64,000 bases of DNA, from assembly GCF_000427405.1 (NCBI RefSeq), contig NZ_KE386491.1, positions 3,145,001 to 3,209,000 on the forward strand, written 5' to 3'. Under the pieces are notes generated by a model. It was not told the DNA's origin, made no database searches, and saw only the letters and a list, made by a program, of their open reading frames with translations. Numbering within the stretch: the first letter of the stretch is position 1; each line of letters opens with the position of its first letter. This stretch comes from Flectobacillus major DSM 103 (GTDB taxonomy: Bacteria > Bacteroidota > Bacteroidia > Cytophagales > Spirosomataceae). Positions 28,241 through 38,062 of this stretch are shown here, piece by piece. Made by a program: the position numbers and the translations under genes.

Positions 28241-29563
28241 ATGTCAAATATAGTAGCAATTGTGGGTCGTCCAAACGTCGGAAAATCCACGCTTTTTAAT
28301 CGCCTTATCGAACAGAAGAAGGCAATCATGGACAACGTGTCGGGTGTAACAAGAGACCGCCACTATGGCTTTGGTGAATGGATTGGTAAGTACTTCACCG
28401 TAATTGATACAGGTGGATACGTTCACGGCTCGGACGATACCTTTGAAGGAGCTATTCGTGAACAAGTAGAACTTGCTATCGACGAGGCCGCCGTTTTATT
28501 ATTTGTAGTAGATTGTCAAACAGGTTTGACAGACTTAGACAAAGACTTTGCTCAAGTGCTTCGTCGTTCTAAAAAACCCGTTTATATTGTAGCTAACAAG
28601 GCTGATACTTACGAAAAAGGACTCACAGCTGCAGAATTTTATGAATTAGGCTTGGGCGAACCTTACCCTATTGCTGCCGAAAGTGGCTCGGGAACAGGTG
28701 ATCTTTTGGATGAAGTGGTAAGCCACTTTCCTGAAGAAGGTATCGAAAATCCTCATCAGGGTATTCCAAAGATTGCTATTTTGGGAAAACCTAACGTAGG
28801 GAAATCGTCGTTTTTGAATGCTCTTTTAGGAAAAGAAAGAAGCATTGTAACTGATATTGCTGGTACAACACGTGATGCTATCGACAACCACTATACCCTT
28901 TTCGGAAAAGACTTTATTATTACCGATACTGCGGGTATTAGAAGAAAAGCCAAAATTGACGATAACTTAGAGTACTATTCTATTTTACGTTCATTGAAGG
29001 CAATGGAAGAATGTGATATTGCTGTTGTGCTTGTAGATGCCACCACAATCGACCCATTGACGGGCTTACAGGCCCAAGATATGAACATTATTTCGATGGC
29101 CGATAAAGCTAAAAAAGGTATTGTATTGATGGTAAATAAATGGGACTTGGTAGAAAAAGACTCGATGACATCAAAGCGTTTGGAAGATGCCATTCGCCAA
29201 CGTCTTGCTCCTATTAACTACATGCCTATTATCTTTACTTCTGTAAAGGAAAAACAACGTATTTTCCAAGCCATTGAAAAGGTATTGGATGTGTACGAAA
29301 ACAAAACGAAACGTATTCCTACTTCAAAGCTAAACGACGTGATGTTACAGGTTATCGAAAACTATCCGCCGCCAGCTTGGAAGGGTAAATATATCAAAAT
29401 TAAATACCTAACTCAGTTACCTACTAAATCGCCAGCTTTTGTGTTATTCTGTAATTTACCACAGTATATCAGAGAAAGTTATGAGCGTTATTTAGAAAAT
29501 CAAATGCGTGAACATTTCGATTTTTCGGGTGTTCCTATTCAGTTATTTTTCCGTAAAAAGTAA
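28241..29563 (+). CDS. der: Ribosome biogenesis GTPase Der
   Basis: A 440-residue double GTPase (EngA) needed for 50S assembly. The first G domain has GRPNVGKST and DNVSGVTRDRHYG; the second has GKPNVGKSS, DIAGTTRDAID and NKWDLVEK. The C-terminal KH-like domain ends with FDFSGVPIQLFFRKK. The pairing with era in one direction is common in Bacteroidota. A terminator follows at 29652. Confidence 0.97.
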   Translation: MSNIVAIVGRPNVGKSTLFNRLIEQKKAIMDNVSGVTRDRHYGFGEWIGKYFTVIDTGGYVHGSDDTFEGAIREQVELAIDEAAVLLFVVDCQTGLTDLDKDFAQVLRRSKKPVYIVANKADTYEKGLTAAEFYELGLGEPYPIAAESGSGTGDLLDEVVSHFPEEGIENPHQGIPKIAILGKPNVGKSSFLNALLGKERSIVTDIAGTTRDAIDNHYTLFGKDFIITDTAGIRRKAKIDDNLEYYSILRSLKAMEECDIAVVLVDATTIDPLTGLQAQDMNIISMADKAKKGIVLMVNKWDLVEKDSMTSKRLEDAIRQRLAPINYMPIIFTSVKEKQRIFQAIEKVLDVYENKTKRIPTSKLNDVMLQVIENYPPPAWKGKYIKIKYLTQLPTKSPAFVLFCNLPQYIRESYERYLENQMREHFDFSGVPIQLFFRKK

Positions 29564-29651
29564 TATGACATATTCTGTTGCAATTCTTGTATGGCTAAAC
29601 CTCCTAATCTCAAAAGATTAAGAAAGGATTGCTATGGAATAATTTTCAACC

Positions 29652-29686
29652 AAAGAGCCTTTCTATTGTAGAAAGGCTCTTTTTTT
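29652..29686 (+). terminator. Terminator of der
   Basis: AAAGAGCCTTTC and GAAAGGCTCTTT pair over 12 bp with a 7-base loop, followed by a run of T. It lies upstream of the transporter ATG at 29704, so a longer transporter frame beginning at 29629 would cross it and is rejected. Confidence 0.85.
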
Positions 29687-29703
29687 ATACCCTCTATCGT
29701 ATC

Positions 29704-30630
29704 ATGAACCAACCTTTACCTCCCCCCCAAAAAACCAGTTATTATACTGGTGTTGCTTTAGTTTTCTTTGGAGCTGTTGCCTTTGCTGGCAAGGCTGTTT
29801 TAGTGCGTTACAACTACATTCATTATCATGTAGATACTATTTCGCTCTTAGCCCTAAGAATGCTGTTCTCGGCCCCATTCTATCTTTGTATTCTTCTTGC
29901 CAACAATAAGCAAGATCAACATACTCATAAGCTCAGTAAAAAAGAATGGTTTGCCATGCTTGTTATTGGGTTGGTGGGGTATTATTTGGCCGCTTTATTT
30001 GATTTCTGGGGGCTTAGCTATGTAACAGCGAGTGTTGAAAGGTTGATTTTGTTTGTATATCCAACCATCGTTGTGGTTATCTCTGCAATTTTTTTTAGGA
30101 AACCTATTGTCCTTATTCAATATATAGCTTTGTTGATTACCTATTTAGGGGTAGTTTTTGCTTTTATTCCTGACTTGCAATTGGGTATGCAAAAAGACTT
30201 GGTGATTGGCTCGATATTGGTATTTTTAAGTGCATTTACCTATGCTTTATACTTAATAGGCAGTGGCGAAATGATACCCAAAGTTGGCTCATTACGATTT
30301 ACTTGCTATGCAATGTTAATATCTACGATGATGGTACTGATTCATTATTATCTAAGCAAGCCGATTGGCTTATTTTCATATAGCACAGAGGTTTATGTAC
30401 TTTCATTCATTATGGCCTTATTTACCACTGTTATTCCTTCTTTTATGATTTCGGATGGTATTAAAAAAATTGGTTCGAGTAATGCCTCTATTATTGGTAG
30501 TATTGGCCCTGTTGCTACTATTATTATGGCCAATATATTCTTAGATGAGCCTATTACATTTTGGCAAATTGGCGGCACTATAATCGTACTGATTGGCGTA
30601 TTGATGATTTCTATAAAAGGAAAATCCTAG
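29704..30630 (+). CDS. EamA/DMT-family transporter
   Basis: A 308-residue inner-membrane protein with two EamA repeats and about ten hydrophobic helices (GVALVFFGAVAFAGKAVLV in the first repeat; IGSIGPVATIIMANIFLDEP in the second). Family members export amino acids, nucleotide sugars or other metabolites; the substrate is not predictable. The ATG at 29704 follows the der terminator. Its stop codon lies inside a hairpin shared with the convergent gene. Confidence 0.88.
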   Translation: MNQPLPPPQKTSYYTGVALVFFGAVAFAGKAVLVRYNYIHYHVDTISLLALRMLFSAPFYLCILLANNKQDQHTHKLSKKEWFAMLVIGLVGYYLAALFDFWGLSYVTASVERLILFVYPTIVVVISAIFFRKPIVLIQYIALLITYLGVVFAFIPDLQLGMQKDLVIGSILVFLSAFTYALYLIGSGEMIPKVGSLRFTCYAMLISTMMVLIHYYLSKPIGLFSYSTEVYVLSFIMALFTTVIPSFMISDGIKKIGSSNASIIGSIGPVATIIMANIFLDEPITFWQIGGTIIVLIGVLMISIKGKS

Positions 30631-30650
30631 GCTATTGTCCTAGGATTTTT
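30621..30650. terminator. Bidirectional terminator over two stop codons
   Basis: AAAATCCTAGG (30621-30631) and CCTAGGATTTT (30639-30649) pair perfectly around a 7-base loop. The stop codon of the EamA gene (30628-30630) and that of the convergent propeller gene (30632-30634) both fall in the hairpin. Confidence 0.85.
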
Positions 30651-31669
30651 GTATTGAGTTGTGCTATATTTCCTTTGCCACCAACAGCCCAAATACCAGA
30701 GCCTTTGATACTAATGGCATGAAAAGCCGACTTATCTATCATTATCCATGTTTTACCAAAATCACTTGAAAAGGATGTCCCAGAAGGCCCTACAGCAATA
30801 AGTATTTTCTTTTTGTATAAGTCAACTCCTTCTTTGAGTCCAGAAGGAGTTGTTTGTTGAGCTAATTGCCAAGATTTTCCGCCATCTTGTGTTATGGCTA
30901 CATTGGGTACGGCTTTTTCTACCTCTAAGTAATCGCCACCTACGGCTATACCATGCTGTTCGTCCCAAAACTTCATTCCAAATAATCCACTTGTTTTTCC
31001 CGCAGGAATAGGGGTATCGACGGCCACCCAATGCTGCCCCAAATCTTCGCTTTTAAAAACCCTTGCTATAGTAGTACCCCCCGTACAAATAAAAGCCTTT
31101 TGTTTGCCTACTGTTAGCATACTTGTACCCGAAGCAGCAAATGCAGCTTCGTTGGACTTACATAAAGCAAAATTGTCGGAAGCTATTCTATTCCATGTTT
31201 TTCCTGCATCGGTTGTTTTGAGGATATACCATCGGCTCTCAATAGGGTCAGAAAAAATAATTCCTTCATTTTTATTCCAGAAGTCAATACCATCAAAGAA
31301 AACACCCTTCTCTTGCGTCTCAAAAACTAGCGACCATGTAACACCACCATCAGCAGTACGATAAACCTTTGCCGCTCCTTCGCTGGCTTCTCCAGCACTA
31401 ATAATCACAGCATGCTTACTATCGAAGGCATGAATATCTCTGAAATCAAGTTTTTCGGCTCCTGCCACAGTAAAAACCTCCCACTTTGCTCCTGCATCTG
31501 AGGTTTTAATAATTGTTCCTTTACTACCACTTGCCCAAACAGTCTTCTCAGTAACAGCATGAACCCCTCTAAAACTAGCCGATGTTGCTATATTCTGTGT
31601 AATCCACTGAGCTGTTGTATAATTCCAAGCCATTAGTAGGCCGACGATGCCAATAAGTTTTCTTGTCAT
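30632..31669 (-). CDS. Secreted Ycf48/BNR-type beta-propeller protein
   Basis: A 345-residue protein with a signal peptide (MTRKLIGIVGLLMAWNYTTA). Repeated Asp-box-like motifs (TSDAGAKWEVF, TADGGVTWSLV, TTDAGKTWNRI, SEDLGQHWVAV, TQDGGKSWQLA, SSDFGKTWIMI) indicate a six- or seven-bladed propeller of the Ycf48/sialidase-like fold. Sialidase catalytic residues are not apparent. Such proteins are common in Bacteroidota and may bind surface or membrane partners. Function is unknown. Confidence 0.8.
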   Translation of the reverse strand: MTRKLIGIVGLLMAWNYTTAQWITQNIATSASFRGVHAVTEKTVWASGSKGTIIKTSDAGAKWEVFTVAGAEKLDFRDIHAFDSKHAVIISAGEASEGAAKVYRTADGGVTWSLVFETQEKGVFFDGIDFWNKNEGIIFSDPIESRWYILKTTDAGKTWNRIASDNFALCKSNEAAFAASGTSMLTVGKQKAFICTGGTTIARVFKSEDLGQHWVAVDTPIPAGKTSGLFGMKFWDEQHGIAVGGDYLEVEKAVPNVAITQDGGKSWQLAQQTTPSGLKEGVDLYKKKILIAVGPSGTSFSSDFGKTWIMIDKSAFHAISIKGSGIWAVGGKGNIAQLNTKILGQ

Positions 31670-31679
31670 AGCTACAAAA

Positions 31680-31713
31680 TAAAATCCCCATTATGTAATA
31701 TAATGGGGATTTT
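31680..31713 (-). terminator. Terminator of the T9SS cargo gene
   Basis: AAAATCCCCATTA and TAATGGGGATTTT form a 13-bp perfect stem around a 7-base loop, just after the minus-strand stop at 31731 and before the propeller gene start. Confidence 0.85.
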
Positions 31714-31730
31714 CAATAAAGTTTTTATAA

Positions 31731-34130
31731 TTATCTGTTAATAATCACACGTTTGGTCAATTCAAAACCATCTGCTTCAAAGCGGAACAAATATGTTCCT
31801 TCTGGTTGGTTTTTCAAATCTACAACCAATTTACCTGTGATACTTGGTACTGTACCTGTATAAATCAAGCGACCAATAATATCGTAAATTGTGATAGATA
31901 CTTTTTCCCAATTTTTCAATGTTTCAACTGTAAGAACACCATTGCTTGGGTTTGGATAGATTGAAAGACCTTTGAAGTCTGGGTCTTCTTGGAAATTAAA
32001 TTGTTTTGAGAAATCAGTATAACAAACCAACGTATTCAACGGAGCAGGTACAGTATAAACTACTTTTCTACGAACCGAATAGTTACCATTGCGGTCAGCT
32101 TTTACAGATGCCAAAATTGAAGACAAAGGTGTTGTTTCACTTTCGTATTTCCATTCATAGTCTGTTCCATCAGGGAAATTCACTGCTTTTAAGGTAAAGG
32201 CTCCATCCGGTGCAATACTTGCTGTTGCAGCACTTGGGCTTTCTTTAATTGTAACTACGATTGGTGTTGAACGTGCCGACACACAACCATTAGCATCTTT
32301 AGAAGTAGCCGTGTATTGTCCAGAGATTTTAACATTATCTAAAATTTTAGATACTAAACCTGTATTCCAAGTAACCTCATGAGCAGGGACTGCAGTTGTT
32401 GCGATTAATTTTACGCTGTTTTCTTTCGCATAATTCGTAACATCTCTTGAACAGAAAGTTAATGGCCCTTCAGCAGATAACGTTGGGGCATCTGGCAATG
32501 GTAATACATTAATAGATACCGTGTCAGACAAAGGAGAAACACAGCCTCTTGGGTCAATCACACGAACAGCCGCTTTGGTAGTGACTTTGATTGTAATTGA
32601 GCGAGTAGAATCGGTAGTTGTCCATCTATATTTAGTAGCCTCACCACTAGCAAGGTTTGACGACTCCAATACAACACTTCTATCAGCACAGAATGTTACT
32701 TTACCATCGCCTTTTACTGTAATAGTTGGTTTGGCTGGCAAAGCATAAACAGTTACAAGAACAGCATCCGAAGATGGTGAAAGGCAGTTGTTTGTATCTC
32801 TTACAGCTACTGTGTATGAACCAGACTTAGTAATTTTAATCGACTTAGTTGTTTCTAAGGTACTCCAAATATACTTGCTTTGTGTCGATGAGGTTAAGTT
32901 TACATTAAATCCATCACAGAAAGCTAATGGGCCATCGGCAGAAACACTTGGTTTGGCAGGCAACGCATATACTGTAATTTGGGTAGTATCTGATGTTGGC
33001 GAAACACAACCACTTGTATCAATTACTTGAACAGCATATTTGCCAACAGTTCTAATCCCCTTTAAACTAGCTGTTGTAGCACCATTGTTCCACAAATATT
33101 TAAACCCTAAGCTTGAAGTAAGCGAAAGCGTATCTCCTTGGCAAATAGCAGCCCCTTTTTTAGAAGCGGTAATAGTTGGTTTAGCAGGAACTCTAAGTGC
33201 TTTCAGATTGACAGGCTCAGAAAGAAACGATTGACAACCCAGTCTGCTATCGAGTGTTCTTACTTGAATAGTAGCAGTTTTATTAAACTTTTTGATAAGA
33301 CTTGTTGTACCCAAGCTATCTTGAACTACGCCATTCACAAACCATTGGTATTTTGCTACAAATCGAGAGCTATCTGCTTTTAGGCTAACAGATTTATCTT
33401 CACAAAATAGCGAGTCACCTGTGATAATTGGTTTGGTAGGTCTTTCATAAAATTGTGCATATACTGTATTTACAGCATAAACAGCTACATTAGGACATTC
33501 CTTTGAGCGTACAACAAGGTTATAATATCCTGGAATATCAACTGTAAGACGTGGGCTTCCTAAGCCAGCGGTAGTTGGGCTAAAATTGCCTGCAGCTCCA
33601 TTTCTTTCCCAAGAATAAAGGTAAGCCGAATCATCTACAGTTGAATACAATTTTAAGCTATTGCCTTCACAAGTTTCTACATATTTGTCACTTCCATTGG
33701 CTTCGGCAATTACTATTGGTCTTTTTACAGGAGCTTTTAGGTAAGGCACATGAATTTGATTAGAAGGAGTACTTTCTTCTGAACCTACTTTACAAGTGGC
33801 ATGAATATGCGTTTCGCTAGAAATTGTAAAGTATTTTGGGCTACCAGTACCCAAGTCAGCTCCATCGGAATTGTACCATTGAATTGTACCATTATCACAA
33901 CCAGAAGCATTTACTAGCACTGTACTTCTTGGGTCATCAACATTTTCGTAACCGCAAACGATAACATTTGCATTACTGATTGATGGTGGACTTGGAGGTA
34001 ATACCTTGGATACTTTAGGTTTGGCGTTTGCCAATTCCTCTCCTCCTATTAGCGACTCAGCCCATGAAGCCATAGGACTTGCCACCAATAAAACTAAAGC
34101 TAAAAGACTGTTGCGAGTAAGGGTGCTCAT
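31731..34130 (-). CDS. Secreted multi-Ig-like protein with T9SS sorting domain
   Basis: A 799-residue exported protein: signal peptide MSTLTRNSLLALVLLVASP, cleavage likely near ASWA-ES (24-25). The body is a series of Ig-like units of about 85 residues with recurring pattern xFC-x-VxLxSS...Y.W....T.SI....G.YxVxVxDxxGCxSPxSD and ALPAKPT linkers. The final 80 residues (LSIYPNPSNGVLTVE to the end RVIINR) are a T9SS type A C-terminal domain. It should be delivered to the surface and processed there. Adhesion or matrix function is probable but unproven. Confidence 0.88.
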   Translation of the reverse strand: MSTLTRNSLLALVLLVASPMASWAESLIGGEELANAKPKVSKVLPPSPPSISNANVIVCGYENVDDPRSTVLVNASGCDNGTIQWYNSDGADLGTGSPKYFTISSETHIHATCKVGSEESTPSNQIHVPYLKAPVKRPIVIAEANGSDKYVETCEGNSLKLYSTVDDSAYLYSWERNGAAGNFSPTTAGLGSPRLTVDIPGYYNLVVRSKECPNVAVYAVNTVYAQFYERPTKPIITGDSLFCEDKSVSLKADSSRFVAKYQWFVNGVVQDSLGTTSLIKKFNKTATIQVRTLDSRLGCQSFLSEPVNLKALRVPAKPTITASKKGAAICQGDTLSLTSSLGFKYLWNNGATTASLKGIRTVGKYAVQVIDTSGCVSPTSDTTQITVYALPAKPSVSADGPLAFCDGFNVNLTSSTQSKYIWSTLETTKSIKITKSGSYTVAVRDTNNCLSPSSDAVLVTVYALPAKPTITVKGDGKVTFCADRSVVLESSNLASGEATKYRWTTTDSTRSITIKVTTKAAVRVIDPRGCVSPLSDTVSINVLPLPDAPTLSAEGPLTFCSRDVTNYAKENSVKLIATTAVPAHEVTWNTGLVSKILDNVKISGQYTATSKDANGCVSARSTPIVVTIKESPSAATASIAPDGAFTLKAVNFPDGTDYEWKYESETTPLSSILASVKADRNGNYSVRRKVVYTVPAPLNTLVCYTDFSKQFNFQEDPDFKGLSIYPNPSNGVLTVETLKNWEKVSITIYDIIGRLIYTGTVPSITGKLVVDLKNQPEGTYLFRFEADGFELTKRVIINR

Positions 34131-34753
34131 AAGTTATAAAGTATTTAAGAAACTGATTTTAGGTTAAGATTACTCATTACAAGTGAATTATCATAGCATA
34201 AATGACAAGCTAAAATTCACAAAATTGCAATTAGTTAGTCAAATACAGGGTAAATTTAAACTAAGATAAACGATATACCATACAAAACGCATTAAACTTT
34301 TTAAACGGCATCAATTCTTTTTTTGTACAATTATTTACTCAGATTTTCACAGAATATGCCTGTTTTTGTGGGTTTTTCTCTAGCTAGTCCGTGAATACTA
34401 GAGCATTATATTTTTAAATTTTAACAATCAGAGCTTTGCAATACATCAATTCACGATAGCAATATATTGTTTTAAAATGGAATTTCAGGAGAATATTCTC
34501 ATTTTTTCGACAAACTTATGCGAATAGACTGCCTTTTGTTATAAGTTTTTTTTCACTCAAACTAATTATGACTCACTCCACACACCTAAGATAGGCTACT
34601 TTCTGGATATATCAATTAGTATATAACATAAACGATTATTGGTATTTTATATAACATTTTAAAATACTTTTGTATATTTGAACAAACATTAACCATTTAA
34701 TATTTTTTATAATTATTTTAAGTACAACTACTTAGATAATCCTTTTAGAAATT
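34131..34753. other. Divergent intergenic region, no gene seen
   Basis: A 623-base AT-rich region between two divergent genes. TATATTTG (34673-34680) is a possible -7 box for the rightward acyl-CoA synthetase gene, but no TTG lies at the right distance. No RNA gene or repeat was recognised. Confidence 0.45.
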
Positions 34754-36406
34754 ATGAAAATCAGGAAGTTAGCATCTGCAAGCCAAGCTTTTAATTATCC
34801 ACTACTCATCAAAAGTATTTTAGCGTACTCAACCAAAATTGAACCTGAAAGGGAAATTGTGTACCGAGACCTAATCCGCTATAATTACTTTACCTTAACC
34901 AAAAGGGTAAATAAACTAGCCAATGTACTTGAAAGCCTTGAGATAGATGGTGCTCAGACGATTGCTGTTCTTGATTATGATTCTCATAGATATTTAGAAT
35001 GCTTTTTTGCCATTCCTATGACTGGCAATGTATTACATACTATTAACTGGCGTTTGTCGGCTGCCCAAATTTTGTATACAATTAATCATGCCGAAGATAC
35101 CCTTATTATTTGTCATGCCGATTTCTTGCCTTTGCTAGAATCGATGGCTCAGGAAATGACAACTGTAAAAGGTATTATTGTTTGTACCGACGAACCAAGC
35201 TATAAAAGTAATAATACCCTAACGGTTTATGGTGAATATGAAAGTTTGCTTGCAAAAGTATCCGACGAGTTTGACTTCCCTGATTTTGATGAAAATGCTG
35301 TCGCTACTACTTTTTATACAACAGGTACAACAGGTAATCCTAAAGGCGTTTACTTTACCCATAGACAATTAGTATTACATACACTTTCTATTTGTTTTAC
35401 TTTTAGTACCATCGACGGTGCGTGCCGATTCAACAACTCGGATGTGTATATGCCTCTTACGCCTATGTTTCATGTCCATGCCTGGGGATTCCCTTATGTA
35501 GCTACGCTATCAGGAGCCAAACAGGTGTATATTGGAAAGTTTGAGCCAGAGTCTGTTCTAAAATTTTTTATGAAGGAACAGCCTACATTTTCACATTGTG
35601 TACCCACTATTTTACAGATGTTTGTATCGCATCCTGCTACTCAAAACATAGATTTATCTAAATGGAAAGTAGTAATTGGTGGCTCGGCATTACCCAAGCC
35701 ACTGGCAAAAGCTGCTTTACTAAGAGGTGTCGACGTTATTACGGGATATGGTATGTCCGAAACTTGCCCAATTGTTTCGACTGTTTATGTCAGTCCAGAA
35801 GAGCAACAAAATCTCGATATTGATTTTCAGGTAGAAGCACGCACACGCACAGGAACTCCCTCTGCTTTTGTGGATATTCGATTGGTAGACGAACAGGGCA
35901 ATACAATTGCTCATAATGGCGAAGATGTTGGCGAAATTACTCTTAGAACGCCTTGGCTAACACAAGGATATTTTAAAGAAGCCGACAAGTCGGAAGACCT
36001 TTGGCGAGATGGTTGGTTGCATACAGGCGATGTTGCTTCGATGAATAAGGACAATTCACTCAAAATTTGTGATAGAATCAAAGACGTAATTAAGTCGGGA
36101 GGTGAATGGGTTAGTTCGATAGAGCTCGAAAATATGATTGGCTTGCACGAAGCCGTGCAGGAAGTAGCAGTAGTGAGTATTCCTGATGCCAAATGGGGCG
36201 AACGCCCGCATGCTCTGATTGTGACAAAGGATGGTAAAGCTATTTCTAAAGAAAGCTTGCATGCACACATGAAGCAGTTTGTAGATGCAGGCAAAATTAC
36301 GCCTTGGACAGTTCCTGCATCGGTCAATTTTACATTGGTTATTCCCAAAACCTCGGTTGGAAAAATAGATAAAAAAGCCATTAGGGCATCTATCGATACC
36401 GTTTAG
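34754..36406 (+). CDS. Fatty-acid-CoA ligase (AMP-binding)
   Basis: A 550-residue adenylate-forming enzyme of the medium/long-chain acyl-CoA synthetase type. Motifs: phosphate-binding TTFYTTGTTGNPKGVYF, adenine-binding GYGMSETCP, GWLHTGDVA, hinge-region DRIKDVIKSGGEWVSS and SVGKIDKKAIR with the catalytic Lys near the C-terminus. It activates fatty acids as acyl-CoA, feeding beta-oxidation or lipid synthesis. It stands as a single gene with its own terminator. Chain length is not deducible. Confidence 0.92.
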   Translation: MKIRKLASASQAFNYPLLIKSILAYSTKIEPEREIVYRDLIRYNYFTLTKRVNKLANVLESLEIDGAQTIAVLDYDSHRYLECFFAIPMTGNVLHTINWRLSAAQILYTINHAEDTLIICHADFLPLLESMAQEMTTVKGIIVCTDEPSYKSNNTLTVYGEYESLLAKVSDEFDFPDFDENAVATTFYTTGTTGNPKGVYFTHRQLVLHTLSICFTFSTIDGACRFNNSDVYMPLTPMFHVHAWGFPYVATLSGAKQVYIGKFEPESVLKFFMKEQPTFSHCVPTILQMFVSHPATQNIDLSKWKVVIGGSALPKPLAKAALLRGVDVITGYGMSETCPIVSTVYVSPEEQQNLDIDFQVEARTRTGTPSAFVDIRLVDEQGNTIAHNGEDVGEITLRTPWLTQGYFKEADKSEDLWRDGWLHTGDVASMNKDNSLKICDRIKDVIKSGGEWVSSIELENMIGLHEAVQEVAVVSIPDAKWGERPHALIVTKDGKAISKESLHAHMKQFVDAGKITPWTVPASVNFTLVIPKTSVGKIDKKAIRASIDTV

Positions 36407-36451
36407 GTTCATATCGTTTTCAAAATGTTTTATATAAATGCTTGATTACTT

Positions 36452-36486
36452 AAACCTTGTTGGGATTCTCAGCAAGGTTTTTTATT
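36452..36486 (+). terminator. Terminator of the acyl-CoA ligase gene
   Basis: AAACCTTGTTG and CAGCAAGGTTT pair with one G-T wobble around GGATTCT; a T-rich tail follows. Confidence 0.8.
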
Positions 36487-36498
36487 ACATTTACAGCA

Positions 36499-36527
36499 TT
36501 GTTTTAAAACAACCTTAATCAACTTTG
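36499..36527 (+). promoter_or_regulatory. Possible promoter of the siroheme synthase gene
   Basis: TTG (36499-36501), 18 bases, CAACTTTG (36520-36527). It has one mismatch and is one base short of the usual spacing, but it overlaps the upstream TTG start candidate and favours the GTG start at 36546. Confidence 0.4.
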
Positions 36528-36545
36528 CTGAAAAACCCTTGTATC

Positions 36546-37145
36546 GTGCAAACAGACAAAAGCCAAAACGATTTATTTCCTATTTTTTTAAAGCTCAGCG
36601 AACTCAATGTATTGCTAGTGGGCGGTGGCAACGTTGGTTTAGAAAAACTCTCGGCAATGCTTATCAACAGCCCTCAGGCCAAAATCACAGTAGTTGCCAG
36701 CTTTATGAGCCAAGCTATTCAAGATTTTGCCAAGGATTTCCCTCTTATAACTTTGATAGAACGCCCTTTTGAGTTTTCGGACCTGAACCATCGTGATTTG
36801 GTGATTTTGGCAACCGATAACCCTGCCCTACATGCCAGTATCAAAAAAGTTACGGCCGAGCAACATATTCTTTGTAACGTAGCCGACACACCCGATTTGT
36901 GTGATTTTTATTTGGGCTCTATTGTTAGAAAAGGCGACCTCAAAATCGCTATTTCGACCAATGGAAAGTCGCCAACAATGGCCAAACGAATCCGTGAATT
37001 TTTAGATGATATTATTCCTGACAATATCCAAAGCCTCCTCGACAACCTTCGGGAAATTAGAAAATCTATTAAGGGCGATTTTCAAGAAAAAATACGTGTT
37101 CTTAATCAGATTACCGAAGAAATGGTAAAAAATAAACAAGAATAA
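36546..37145 (+). CDS. Precorrin-2 dehydrogenase/sirohydrochlorin ferrochelatase
   Basis: A CysG N-terminal-like/Met8p-type enzyme of about 199 residues that oxidises precorrin-2 and inserts iron to make siroheme, the cofactor of assimilatory sulfite and nitrite reductases. NVLLVGGGNVGLEKL is the NAD-binding motif; NVADTPDLCDFYLGSIVRKGDLKIAISTNGKSP is the family core, with an all-helical C-terminus. No ATG precedes the conserved N-terminus: the choices are TTG at 36525 and GTG at 36546. GTG is preferred because a promoter-like box overlaps the TTG. The uroporphyrinogen methyltransferase half of CysG is absent. Confidence 0.88.
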   Translation: MQTDKSQNDLFPIFLKLSELNVLLVGGGNVGLEKLSAMLINSPQAKITVVASFMSQAIQDFAKDFPLITLIERPFEFSDLNHRDLVILATDNPALHASIKKVTAEQHILCNVADTPDLCDFYLGSIVRKGDLKIAISTNGKSPTMAKRIREFLDDIIPDNIQSLLDNLREIRKSIKGDFQEKIRVLNQITEEMVKNKQE

Positions 37146-37148
37146 AAG

Positions 37149-37937
37149 CTATAGGAAATCAAAAAACTTCAAGAAATCGTCTTTATAATTACGTCCAAGA
37201 GGTATTGTATATTTACCCAATAATACCTCATGGTCGTTGAATGAATCGATTTGTTCAATATTGATAGCAAAAGAGCGGTGTGTTCTTACCAATTTATCAT
37301 AGTTGATACGTTCCAATACCCCATTAAGGGTTAAACGTAGCGTAAATTTTTTGTTGGTTGTAATAATATGAACATAATTATTGTCTGATTCCAAGAACAA
37401 AATATCACTCAAACGTACTTTAGTAAACTGATAACTTTGTTTGATAAAAATATGGTTATCTATCTGCAAAATAGCTTCTCTCGACGAGGCACTTTCTTTA
37501 GTGACATTGACATTAGGCAATACTTTTATATTGCGTACCTCTGCCCTTTTTTTAGCAAAATTATGAATAGCCAAATCAATAGCTATTCTTAGGTTTGATG
37601 AATTAATGGGTTTGGTCAGGTACGCCGAAGGGTGTGTTTCTTTGGCTCGCTCAAGTGTTTCTGTGTCGGACTGAGCTGTTAGGTAAATAATAGGTACAGG
37701 TTTTACCTGATTAATTTGTATAGCCGTGTCTATTCCATCCCATTTCCCTTTAATTTGAATATCTAGCAAGACCAAATCCACATTGTTTTCACGAAATAAG
37801 GCCAAAGCATCTAAACCATTATCGACCACCTCCAACACACCATATCCTTCATGTTCTAGTCTGGCGGCAAGGTCCATTCCTACAATAGCTTCATCTTCAA
37901 CAATCAATATATTAAAGTTTGGCAAATCTGTTTTCAT
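37149..37937 (-). CDS. LytTR-type response regulator
   Basis: A 262-residue two-component regulator. The receiver domain has the acidic pocket (VEDE), phospho-acceptor Asp59 in LVLLDIQIKG, and Lys109 in YLTKP. A LytTR DNA-binding domain occupies about 165-262 (YVHIITTNKKFTLRLTLNGV and VRTHRSFAINI). No histidine kinase is adjacent, so it is an orphan here. It ends only three bases from the convergent siroheme synthase stop, and no terminator is visible between them. Confidence 0.9.
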   Translation of the reverse strand: MKTDLPNFNILIVEDEAIVGMDLAARLEHEGYGVLEVVDNGLDALALFRENNVDLVLLDIQIKGKWDGIDTAIQINQVKPVPIIYLTAQSDTETLERAKETHPSAYLTKPINSSNLRIAIDLAIHNFAKKRAEVRNIKVLPNVNVTKESASSREAILQIDNHIFIKQSYQFTKVRLSDILFLESDNNYVHIITTNKKFTLRLTLNGVLERINYDKLVRTHRSFAINIEQIDSFNDHEVLLGKYTIPLGRNYKDDFLKFFDFL

Positions 37938-38009
37938 AATTTACTATCGTGTGCTAGTCTTAATCTCTTTCTAAACTGTAAAGTTGAGTTTATCGATTGA
38001 CAAAACAAA

Positions 38010-38039
38010 AAGCCGTTCGATATTTCTATCAAACGGCTT
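38010..38039 (-). terminator. Terminator of the aldolase gene
   Basis: AAGCCGTTCGATA and TATCAAACGGCTT pair with one non-Watson-Crick position. On the minus strand the hairpin is followed by TTTTTGTTTT. Confidence 0.75.
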
Positions 38040-38062
38040 CAAAATTTAATACCTATTTTGGA

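Noticed and set aside
29629-29703. Longer start for the EamA transporter
   Set aside because: It runs through the intrinsic terminator of der.
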